Made by a program: the position numbers and the translations under genes. A stretch of DNA of 7,522 nucleotides from Ilumatobacteraceae bacterium. GTDB taxonomy: Bacteria; Actinomycetota; Acidimicrobiia; Acidimicrobiales; Ilumatobacteraceae. A model generated the notes under the pieces. That model did not search any database and was not told the DNA's origin. It saw only the letters and a list, made by a program, of their open reading frames with translations. Positions 1 through 5,258 of this stretch are shown piece after piece. Position 1 is the first letter of the stretch. Each line of letters starts with the position of its first letter. The stretch spans positions 1 through 7,522 of the forward strand of contig SKFX01000213.1 in NCBI GenBank assembly GCA_007117775.1, in the 5' to 3' direction.

Positions 1-1550
1 CCATCGATCCAGTTCGGATTGGCATCGGCGGGATCGAAGACCGGGTCGGCGTTGGCGCGCCCGACGTCGAGGGGCAGCACCCCATCGGGATCGTGATGGT
101 CTCCGTGGAACACCGCTCCCTCATAGTGCAGTGGCCGCGACGGGTCGACGCGTCGGATCCAGCCGGCCATCGCGTCATGGTTCGCTCCGTAGCCGGTCTC
201 ATTGCCGAGGCTCCACACGATCACACACGGATGGTTGCGGTCGCGCTGCACCATCCGTGCGCCGCGCTCGACGAAACTCGACCGATACCGCTCGTCATGG
301 CAGATCGAGGTGTTGAAGGCGTGGCCCTCGACATTGGCCTCATCGATGACGTACATGCCCAGTTCATCGCACAGGTCGTAGAACCGGTGATGGTTCGGAT
401 AGTGGGCGGTGCGCACCGCAGTGATGTTGTGGGCGCGCATCGCGACCAGATCGGCGCGCATGTCCTCTTCGGTGACGGCTTTGCCGCGATCTGGATGGTG
501 GTCATGGCGGTTGACCCCGAAGATCCACACCGGTCGGTCGTTGATGAGCAGGCGGCGATCGCGGATCTCGACGCGGCGCAGCCCGCAGCGGGTGTGCACC
601 GAATCGACCACCTCGCCGTCGGCATCGATGAGGTCCACCTCGACGCGATACAGATCCGGTGCCTCAGCCGACCATGGCCGGGCGATCTCGATGCGGTGGC
701 GATGTCGGGTGCGATGGCCGTCGAAGCGGTTGGTGGCATGGGTGCGGTGCGGGACCCGCTGCAGGGTCGGCTCGGCGATCGGTGCCCCGGTGGGGTCGAT
801 GATGCGTACCCGGGTGGTCCAGTCGCGCGGCAGTCCACCGGTGTCGGGTTCCACCTCGCAGATCACGTCGAGACGGCCGCTGGCATCAGTCGGGTCGTAG
901 TCGACCTCGCAGACCACATCGTGGACATGGGTCCTCGGTCGGATCTCGAGTGAGACCGATCGATGCAGACCCGCCATCCACCATTGGTCCTGATCCTCGA
1001 GATAGCTCTGCGCGCTGTAGCGCACCACGACGATCGCCAGATCGTGCTCGCTGCCAGCGCTGTTCGTGCTGTCGTCACTGCGGACCCGTTCGGTGATCTC
1101 GTACTCGCTCGGCAGCCGGCTGTCGGTCCCGTAGCCGACGAATGCGCCGTCGAGATAGACCGCATGCACGCTCTCGGCACCCTCGATGCGCACGAAGACC
1201 CGGTCATCTCCGGCGGGCACTGAGATCGATCGCCGGTACACCGCGGTGGCACTGATCACCGGCAGATGCGGTGGCACCTCAGCGAAGGGCATCACCACGT
1301 TGGTGTAGTGCGGCAGGTCGACGGTGTCCTGCAGGGTCCAGTTGCCCGGCACCGAGACCGTCGTGGTGGGTGCGGGGCCGTTGATGGCTGATTCGGGGAC
1401 CAGGCCGGGATGATCCCAGCGTTCGAAGGACCACTGCCCGTCGAGGCTGATCGACTCGGTGCCGCCGAGGGGCACATGCATGCGGTGGCGACCGATGGCG
1501 GTGATGGTCGGATCAGCCCACGGGGCGATGGTGCCGATGGCGGGCAGCAC
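1..1550 (-). CDS. lacZ: Beta-galactosidase, GH2 LacZ type (N-terminal half; runs off the left edge)
   Basis: Hydrolyses terminal beta-galactosides such as lactose, probably in the cytoplasm, since no signal peptide is visible. The first 516 codons are present and open to the window edge; family members are about 1000 residues. Domains: sugar-binding jelly roll about 34-210 (GYGTDSRLPSEY, SYLEDQDQW), Ig-like linker about 215-325, TIM barrel from about 330. Residues matching E. coli LacZ are visible: D188 (D201), NRHDHHP at 347-353, H383 (H391), H410 (H418), and the acid/base Glu E451 (E461) in WSLGNETG. The nucleophile Glu (E. coli E537) lies beyond the edge, so catalytic completeness cannot be judged. 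The GTG start at 1550 is inferred: it gives the expected N-terminus (WADPTITAIGRHRMHVPL), has no clear Shine-Dalgarno, and lies 3 bases after the galT stop, suggesting translational coupling. An internal ATG at residue 24 is possible but would cut into conserved sequence. Confidence 0.95.
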   Translation of the reverse strand, partial: MLPAIGTIAPWADPTITAIGRHRMHVPLGGTESISLDGQWSFERWDHPGLVPESAINGPAPTTTVSVPGNWTLQDTVDLPHYTNVVMPFAEVPPHLPVISATAVYRRSISVPAGDDRVFVRIEGAESVHAVYLDGAFVGYGTDSRLPSEYEITERVRSDDSTNSAGSEHDLAIVVVRYSAQSYLEDQDQWWMAGLHRSVSLEIRPRTHVHDVVCEVDYDPTDASGRLDVICEVEPDTGGLPRDWTTRVRIIDPTGAPIAEPTLQRVPHRTHATNRFDGHRTRHRHRIEIARPWSAEAPDLYRVEVDLIDADGEVVDSVHTRCGLRRVEIRDRRLLINDRPVWIFGVNRHDHHPDRGKAVTEEDMRADLVAMRAHNITAVRTAHYPNHHRFYDLCDELGMYVIDEANVEGHAFNTSICHDERYRSSFVERGARMVQRDRNHPCVIVWSLGNETGYGANHDAMAGWIRRVDPSRPLHYEGAVFHGDHHDPDGVLPLDVGRANADPVFDPADANPNWID

Positions 1551-1553
1551 CGT

Positions 1554-2489
1554 TCAGGCCGGCCCGGGCAGACAGCGGAGGCGTTCGGCGAGGTCCTCGG
1601 GGATCACCGGGTTGAAGAACTCCTGACAGGCGACCTCGGCGGCGGCGATGAACCGCTGGACCCCCGCGGCGCGCCACGGCGACACGATCTCGATGTTGAA
1701 CCATGCATCGCGATACGCCCCGTCGGTCGGTCGCTGGTTGAGCCACATCATGTAGGGCAGCGGTCGGTCGAAGAGTTGGTCGAGGCGGGCGAAGACATCG
1801 ACGAGCAGCATCGCCAGATCATCGCGTATCGCGTCATCGGCGGCGACCAGATCCCCGAGGGGGGTCTCAGCCGCGATGGACACCTCGAGGGGGAAGCTCG
1901 GCGCATGGGGAACCACGGCGCTCCATGTCCCCGATCTCGTCACGAGGCGGCGGCCCGGATCGGGATCGGGACGCCAGCCGGCATCGAGGCGGCGGCGGGG
2001 TCGATCCGGGATGTGGTCATAGGCGTAGATCTGGCCGTGCGGATGCGAGATGGTGGCGCCGACCTCGGCGCCGCGGTTCTCGAACACCAGCACGAAATCC
2101 ACATCGGGTCGCGCTCCGAGGATCTCGGTGCGCTCGGCCCACAGATCGATGACCCGTCGCACGCCGCGGCGTCCGAGCGACCACAGATCGGCGTCATGGT
2201 TCGGGGTGTAGAGGATGACCTCGCAGCGATCGCCGGGCATGGCCGGCCAGCGGTTCGCGAACGAGCGCACCTCATAGGGTTCGGGTGCTTCGAGGCCACC
2301 GATACAGAACGGACAGCCGGTCGACGGGAGGTTCGGCCGTCCCTGACGGGCACCGACCACATGGACGCGGGTTCCGAGGTGCGCATCGACGCGCACCTCA
2401 TGTGAGGGACGCTCGTCTCCGGGGAGTGATTGAGGAGCGGTCGAGTCACCACCGGTGGATCGCAGCCTCGGGCCCAGCGGAGCGTTCAT
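1554..2489 (-). CDS. galT: Galactose-1-phosphate uridylyltransferase
   Basis: Leloir pathway enzyme: transfers UMP from UDP-glucose to galactose-1-phosphate through a uridylyl-histidine intermediate, in the cytoplasm. The protein is 311 residues, slightly short for the family (about 330-350). Seen in the sequence: CPFC at C59/C62 and NHD at H98 (likely zinc ligands), ENRGAEVGATISHPHGQIY with H149 (metal) and H151 (nucleophile), and the C-terminal HIT-fold half with WFNIEIVSPW near residue 270. The family-typical entry ERPSHEVRVDAHLGTRVHVV starts near residue 26. The ATG is the first usable start after an in-frame stop at 2550-2552; its Shine-Dalgarno is weak (GAG only). It is followed by lacZ after one codon, so the two form a lactose/galactose operon; galK and galE are not in the window. 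No convincing promoter was found in the 94 bases between it and tRNA-Phe, so it may partly depend on read-through from the tRNA cluster. Confidence 0.93.
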   Translation of the reverse strand: MNAPLGPRLRSTGGDSTAPQSLPGDERPSHEVRVDAHLGTRVHVVGARQGRPNLPSTGCPFCIGGLEAPEPYEVRSFANRWPAMPGDRCEVILYTPNHDADLWSLGRRGVRRVIDLWAERTEILGARPDVDFVLVFENRGAEVGATISHPHGQIYAYDHIPDRPRRRLDAGWRPDPDPGRRLVTRSGTWSAVVPHAPSFPLEVSIAAETPLGDLVAADDAIRDDLAMLLVDVFARLDQLFDRPLPYMMWLNQRPTDGAYRDAWFNIEIVSPWRAAGVQRFIAAAEVACQEFFNPVIPEDLAERLRCLPGPA

Positions 2490-2558
2490 TGTCTCATGAC
2501 AGGTGCTCGGCGCCGTAGCAGGATCAGATCCACGATTGAAGAGGACATCTCACCCCCT

Positions 2559-2574
2559 GACCAGTGTTCTGGTC
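2559..2574. repeat. Perfect 6-bp inverted repeat between tRNA-Phe and galT
   Basis: The arms are GACCAG and CTGGTC with a 4-base loop (TGTT on the plus strand). It lies 9 bases past the 3' end of tRNA-Phe and 69 bases upstream of the galT start. It could be a weak U-tract-less terminator of the tRNA unit, a processing hairpin, or an operator for galT-lacZ. No T-run follows it on the minus strand, so a standard intrinsic terminator is not supported. Twelve bases of it (GACCAGTGTTCT) recur at 2778-2789, across the 5' end of tRNA-Asp. Confidence 0.4.
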
Positions 2575-2583
2575 GCTGTCCGG

Positions 2584-2656
2584 TGGTCGAGACCGGCGTC
2601 GATCCGGTGACCTTCCGCTTTTCAGGCGGACGCTCTGCCAACTGAGCTACTCGACC
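2584..2656 (-). tRNA. tRNA-Phe (anticodon GAA)
   Basis: The 73-nt cloverleaf folds by eye. Acceptor GGTCGAG pairs with CTCGACC, the D arm is GCTC/GAGC, and the anticodon stem TCCGC/GCGGA has loop CTGAAAA (anticodon GAA). The variable loop is AGGTC and the T stem is ACCGG/CCGGT. The discriminator is A73. The next genomic bases read C-C-G, so CCA is not fully encoded. The T loop reads ATCGACG, giving A at position 54 where T is nearly invariant; T55, C56 and A58 are kept. It is the last of three tRNA genes in a Glu-Asp-Phe order common in actinobacteria. Confidence 0.96.
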
Positions 2657-2706
2657 CACACGACCATCCGCTGCGAATCGTCGATCGGATTCGTGCGTGG
2701 TCGTAG

Positions 2707-2781
2707 CGGTCCCGACGGGATTTGAACCCGCGACCTCCGGCTTGACAGGCCGGCGTGAACTCCTGACTTCACCACGGGACC
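2707..2781 (-). tRNA. tRNA-Asp (anticodon GTC)
   Basis: The 75-nt cloverleaf has acceptor GGTCCCG/CGGGACC, D arm GTGA/TCAC with a 10-base loop, and anticodon stem CCGGC/GCCGG with loop CTGTCAA (anticodon GTC). The variable loop is AGGTC. The T arm is GCGGG-TTCAAAT-CCCGT, with a G-T wobble at 49-65. Discriminator G73 is the expected aspartate identity base. No CCA is encoded. It is separated by 50 bases from tRNA-Phe and 75 bases from tRNA-Glu, consistent with one processed precursor. Confidence 0.97.
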
Positions 2782-2803
2782 AGTGTTCTTCAGTTCCGAT
2801 CCA

Positions 2804-2817
2804 GCGGTGGTCACCGC
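2804..2817. repeat. Short inverted repeat in the tRNA-Glu/tRNA-Asp spacer
   Basis: The arms GCGGTG and CACCGC are separated by 2 bases. A 2-base loop is too tight to close fully in RNA, so the real hairpin would be about 5 bp with a 4-base loop. In the tRNA precursor it may help fold or process the spacer. It is short enough to be chance in GC-rich DNA. Confidence 0.25.
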
Positions 2818-2856
2818 CGGTCCGGTTCGACGCACCGAGTGAATCGGAGCGTCTGG

Positions 2857-2929
2857 CACCCCCAACGGGATTCGAACCCGTGCCGCCACCTTGAAAGGGT
2901 GGTGTCCTAGGCCACTAGACGATGGGGGC
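2857..2929 (-). tRNA. tRNA-Glu (anticodon TTC)
   Basis: The 73-nt cloverleaf has acceptor GCCCCCA against TGGGGGT, D arm GTCT/GGAC with a 9-base loop, and anticodon stem CCACC/GGTGG with loop CTTTCAA (anticodon TTC). The variable loop is CGGC and the T arm is ACGGG-TTCGAAT-CCCGT. The discriminator is G73, as expected for bacterial tRNA-Glu. The first acceptor pair is G1-U72 rather than the usual G1-C72. No CCA is encoded. It is the first gene of the tRNA cluster, about 22 bases from the predicted transcription start. In bacteria this tRNA also feeds tetrapyrrole synthesis through glutamyl-tRNA reductase. Confidence 0.96.
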
Positions 2930-2958
2930 AGGTGCCTCGTCTCGTTGAGAGCATGATG

Positions 2959-2987
2959 AATCTAGCAGTGCGCCAGCCGGGTTCCAC
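2959..2987 (-). promoter_or_regulatory. Candidate promoter of the tRNA-Glu/Asp/Phe cluster
   Basis: On the minus strand a TAGATT hexamer (forward 2959-2964) fits an actinobacterial -10 box and would start RNA about 22 bases before tRNA-Glu. The -35 region (around 2982-2987, GTGGAA) is a poor match to TTGACA, so only the -10 is persuasive. The site lies in the 113-base gap after the DUF2017 gene. The same TAGATT hexamer is the proposed -10 of ctaB. Confidence 0.45.
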
Positions 2988-3042
2988 ATCCCGATGGGTC
3001 GAGATCCGCGATCGTGATTCCGGTGAGTGCCACGAATGCAGC

Positions 3043-3546
3043 TCAGCGTGACAGCGCCCGCACGCACCACTCCAGCAGCCAGGAGAGATATTGGTAGAGG
3101 TGATGCTCGGGACTGTCCTGCAATCCCTCGGCCACCTCATGGTCGGGGTCCTCGCCGACATCGAGCATTTCGCCGAGCACCAGGCGCAGCGCATTGAGTG
3201 ACTGCATGAACGAGACCAACTGCGTTTCGGTGAATGTCATGTCAGCGGCCGGATCGCCGGGGTCATGCTCGTCGGGGTCGCCGCCGGCGAGCATCGTGTG
3301 CATCACCTCGATGGCTGCGAGTCGGCTGGAGAGCAACTCATCGCGCATGAGTCGCTGGTACTCCTCATCGCGTTCGGGATCATTGGGATAGGCGGTGGGG
3401 AAGAGCCGCTGCGGTGCCTCACCGGCGCGCAGCAGTCCGGCGAGTTCATCGACCATACGGACCAGCACGGCGCGCTCGTCATCGGACAACTCGACGCGAT
3501 AGCCGTGGCGTGTCCGTCGTATCGGTCTGCGTCTGAAGGCCATCAT
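3043..3546 (-). CDS. DUF2017 family protein encoded after clpS
   Basis: A soluble protein of about 167 residues with no membrane segment or signal peptide. It matches the actinobacterial DUF2017 family by these features: a basic N-terminus (MMAFRRRPIRRTRHGYRVEL), the LFPTAYPNDPERDEEYQRLM block near residues 48-67, the LNALRLVLGEMLDV block near 120-133, and a C-terminal YQYLSWLLEWCVRAL. The family usually sits just downstream of clpS, as in mycobacteria, but its molecular function is not established. The start was set at the ATG-ATG pair (3546 or 3543), 13 bases after the clpS stop, because homology begins there. A longer version from 3600 would lie inside clpS. The Shine-Dalgarno is weak (GGGGA just upstream), so coupling to clpS is likely. 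Confidence 0.88.
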   Translation of the reverse strand: MMAFRRRPIRRTRHGYRVELSDDERAVLVRMVDELAGLLRAGEAPQRLFPTAYPNDPERDEEYQRLMRDELLSSRLAAIEVMHTMLAGGDPDEHDPGDPAADMTFTETQLVSFMQSLNALRLVLGEMLDVGEDPDHEVAEGLQDSPEHHLYQYLSWLLEWCVRALSR

Positions 3547-3559
3547 CGTCCCCGAGGTC

Positions 3560-3958
3560 TCACCGATCGTGTTCCATCGTTGCCCAGAGGCCGTGCTCAT
3601 GCAGCCGGAAGACGTGCATCTCGGCCTGTTCTCGAGTGCCCTCGGCCACTGCGGCGCGTCCTTTGTGGTGGACGTCGAGCATCAACTCGGTCGCCTTCTC
3701 GATCGAATACCCGAACAGCTTCTGCAGCACCCAGGTGACGTAACTCATCAGATTGATCGGGTCGTTCCACACGATGACCACCCACGGCCGGTCCACCTCG
3801 GTGGCCTGATCGGGTTCGATCTCGGTGACGGTGCCGGTGTCGGTCGCCGTCACTGTGGCCGTCGGCTGTCCGTGGCGCAGACCCCCGACGGCGCTGGTCG
3901 CGCTCGCCGACCAGCGAGCGTTGACCACCGTGGGCCGCCGTGGCGTGGAATTCGTCAC
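3560..3958 (-). CDS. clpS: ATP-dependent Clp protease adaptor ClpS
   Basis: ClpS binds N-degron substrates and delivers them to the ClpA/ClpC unfoldase of the Clp protease. The ClpS domain spans about residues 58-130 of 132: WVVIVWNDPINLMSYV with the substrate-contacting N65-D66, then LQKLFGYSIEKATELMLDVHHKG with H97 at the E. coli H66 position, ending HGLWATMEHDR. About 55 residues of Thr/Val-rich, low-conservation sequence precede the domain, longer than in most ClpS proteins. The GTG start at 3958 follows a perfect GGAGG, but with only one base between them, which is too close to be ideal. Other in-frame GTG codons (residues 11 and 36) could be the real start; the one at 36 gives a length closer to the family norm. 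It heads an operon with DUF2017, divergent from ctaB. Confidence 0.9.
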   Translation of the reverse strand: MTNSTPRRPTVVNARWSASATSAVGGLRHGQPTATVTATDTGTVTEIEPDQATEVDRPWVVIVWNDPINLMSYVTWVLQKLFGYSIEKATELMLDVHHKGRAAVAEGTREQAEMHVFRLHEHGLWATMEHDR

Positions 3959-4070
3959 CCCTCCAGTGTGGCGCGTCGGTTGATCGGACGCACCGGTGTC
4001 GTGGTGTTCTCCGGTGCTGGTGGCCCATGGTGGTGGTCTGCGGCGCCGTTGCAGCGGTCTGTGATCCTCG

Positions 4071-4097
4071 CTGCCGGCGTTGGCCGAACGCCGGCAG
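4071..4097. repeat. Perfect 11-bp inverted repeat over the ctaB -35 region
   Basis: The left arm CTGCCGGCGTT (4071-4081) and right arm AACGCCGGCAG (4087-4097) pair perfectly around a 5-base centre (GGCCG). It lies in the clpS-ctaB divergent gap, ends 20 bases before the ctaB ATG, and is centred on the proposed -35 box. That position fits an operator for a dimeric regulator that could act on one or both divergent promoters. It could instead form a stable RNA or DNA hairpin, for example a terminator stem for RNA entering from upstream, but no T-run follows on either side. Which factor binds, if any, cannot be read from the sequence. Confidence 0.6.
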
Positions 4098-4108
4098 TGT
4101 CGTAGATT
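4080..4108 (+). promoter_or_regulatory. Candidate ctaB promoter, near-leaderless
   Basis: TTGGCC (4080-4085) and TAGATT (4103-4108) are separated by exactly 17 bases and match -35/-10 consensus reasonably (4 of 6 each). Transcription would begin around 4114-4116, only a few bases before the ctaB ATG at 4118. The GAGG at 4109-4112 would then be outside the mRNA, giving a nearly leaderless transcript, which is common in actinobacteria. The -35 box lies inside the 4071-4097 inverted repeat. Confidence 0.5.
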
Positions 4109-4117
4109 GAGGTCGTT

Positions 4118-5068
4118 ATGGCCGTCGGTAGTCGACCTCTCGTCCCATCCCGACTGGCCCCCGGAGGAATCGCGCATGGGTCCAAGCGCATCCCGACCTC
4201 ACAGTTCGGTGCCTATCTCGCGCTGACCAAACCCCGGATCATCGAGCTGTTGTTGATCACAACGGTCCCGACGATGGTCGTCGCCCAGCAGGGATGGCCT
4301 CCGACCGCTCTCGTGGTCATCACGATCATCGGTGGAGCGCTCGCAGCTGGGGGTGCGAACGCCATCAACATGTACGTCGACCGCGATATCGACGCGCTGA
4401 TGGAGCGGACCCGCAACAGACCGCTGGTGACCGGCCGTATCGAACCGGCGCGGGCACTCGCGTTCGCGGCGGTGCTCGAGGTGTTGGCCTTCGCCGTGCT
4501 CTGGTGGGGTGCGAATCTGCTCGCGGCGGTGCTTGCGCTGTCCGCCACGGCGTTCTATGTCGGGGTGTACACGCTGTGGCTGAAGCGGACCAGCACCCAG
4601 AACATCGTCATCGGCGGTGCGGCGGGAGCGGTCCCGGTGCTGGTCGGCTGGGCGGCGGTGACCGGATCGCTGTCCTGGACCCCGGTGGTGCTGTTCATCG
4701 CCATGTTCCTGTGGACCCCACCGCATTTCTGGGCGCTCGCGATCAAGTACGCGGATGATTACCGGGCCGCTGATGTGCCGATGCTGCCCTCGGTGGTCCC
4801 ACTCAGCGCAGCGGTCCGTCAGATGATCGGCTACACGGTGGTGCTGGTGGCCGTCACCTTGGTGCTCATCCCCGTCGGCGGGTTCGGGTGGATCTACGGC
4901 GTCAGCGCCGTGGTCCTCGGCGCGATGTTCATCGGATCGACGATCTGGCTGGCCCGCACGCCGACGCCGAGCGCGAGTATGCGGGTGTTCGGCTTCTCCA
5001 TCACCTATGTGACCCTGTTGTTCGCCGCCATGATGCTCGATGTGTTCGTCCGCCACGGCGTGTCATGA
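4118..5068 (+). CDS. ctaB: Protoheme IX farnesyltransferase (heme O synthase)
   Basis: Attaches a farnesyl group to heme b to make heme O, the precursor of heme A for aa3-type cytochrome c oxidase; an integral membrane enzyme of the UbiA prenyltransferase family (also called CyoE/COX10). The 316-residue length is normal. Both Asp-rich motifs are intact: N84-x3-D88-x3-D92 within NAINMYVDRDID, followed by RNRPLVTG, and YADDYRAADVPMLP with D213-D214. HFWALAIK (203-210) is also typical. About nine hydrophobic helices lie between residues 31 and 310. The ATG has GAGG 5 bases upstream, though it may be leaderless. Conservation begins near residue 28 (TSQFGAYLALTKPR), and a second strong Shine-Dalgarno/ATG at 4163-4178 is out of frame. 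The CtaD-like gene follows after 190 bases, in which I found only a weak -10-like TAGTCT at 5168-5173. Confidence 0.95.
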   Translation: MAVGSRPLVPSRLAPGGIAHGSKRIPTSQFGAYLALTKPRIIELLLITTVPTMVVAQQGWPPTALVVITIIGGALAAGGANAINMYVDRDIDALMERTRNRPLVTGRIEPARALAFAAVLEVLAFAVLWWGANLLAAVLALSATAFYVGVYTLWLKRTSTQNIVIGGAAGAVPVLVGWAAVTGSLSWTPVVLFIAMFLWTPPHFWALAIKYADDYRAADVPMLPSVVPLSAAVRQMIGYTVVLVAVTLVLIPVGGFGWIYGVSAVVLGAMFIGSTIWLARTPTPSASMRVFGFSITYVTLLFAAMMLDVFVRHGVS

Positions 5069-5258
5069 TCGCGTCGCGTGCACGGTGTCGCCGACCGGGC
5101 CGATCACGTCGATCAGAGCGCGCCACGGCGCAGCATTCGGATTTCAGTGCGGAGCGCCCCAGCGCAGTAGTCTGTGAATCGAACGGCGCCAGCGCGCCCG
5201 GTTCCGTACCGTCTGATCGACGACTCCGAGACAGCAACGAGAAGCGAGCACACAGTCA

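Noticed and set aside
93..953. Plus-strand open frame of 286 codons opposite lacZ
   Set aside because: It is a shadow frame. The minus-strand frame reads as an unmistakable GH2 beta-galactosidase with catalytic motifs, and the plus-strand product shows no domain.
1410..2405. Plus-strand open frame of 331 codons opposite galT and the lacZ start
   Set aside because: GalT with CPFC and HPHGQ is on the other strand. The long antisense frame is expected from GC-rich codon bias.
2559..2574. Rho-independent terminator after tRNA-Phe
   Set aside because: The stem is only 6 bp and no T-run follows on the minus strand, so it is listed only as an inverted repeat.
2430..2894. Short open frames over the tRNA cluster on both strands
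   Set aside because: They coincide with three well-folded tRNA genes; fragments such as PTGFEPATSGL are classic artefacts of translating tRNA T-arm sequence.
3043..3600. Longer DUF2017 start at 3600
   Set aside because: It would overlap clpS by about 40 bases, and the added residues do not belong to the family; the ATG-ATG pair at 3546 fits the family N-terminus.
3265..3738. Plus-strand open frame across the DUF2017/clpS junction
   Set aside because: No domain; both minus-strand genes are recognisable families.
3560..4177. Longer ClpS start at 4177
   Set aside because: It would span the whole divergent promoter region and overlap ctaB; the added sequence is Arg/His-rich non-coding-like.
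4199..5056. Minus-strand open frame opposite ctaB, His/Arg/Asp-rich
   Set aside because: Mirror image of a membrane-protein gene; low-complexity charged composition and no recognisable domain.
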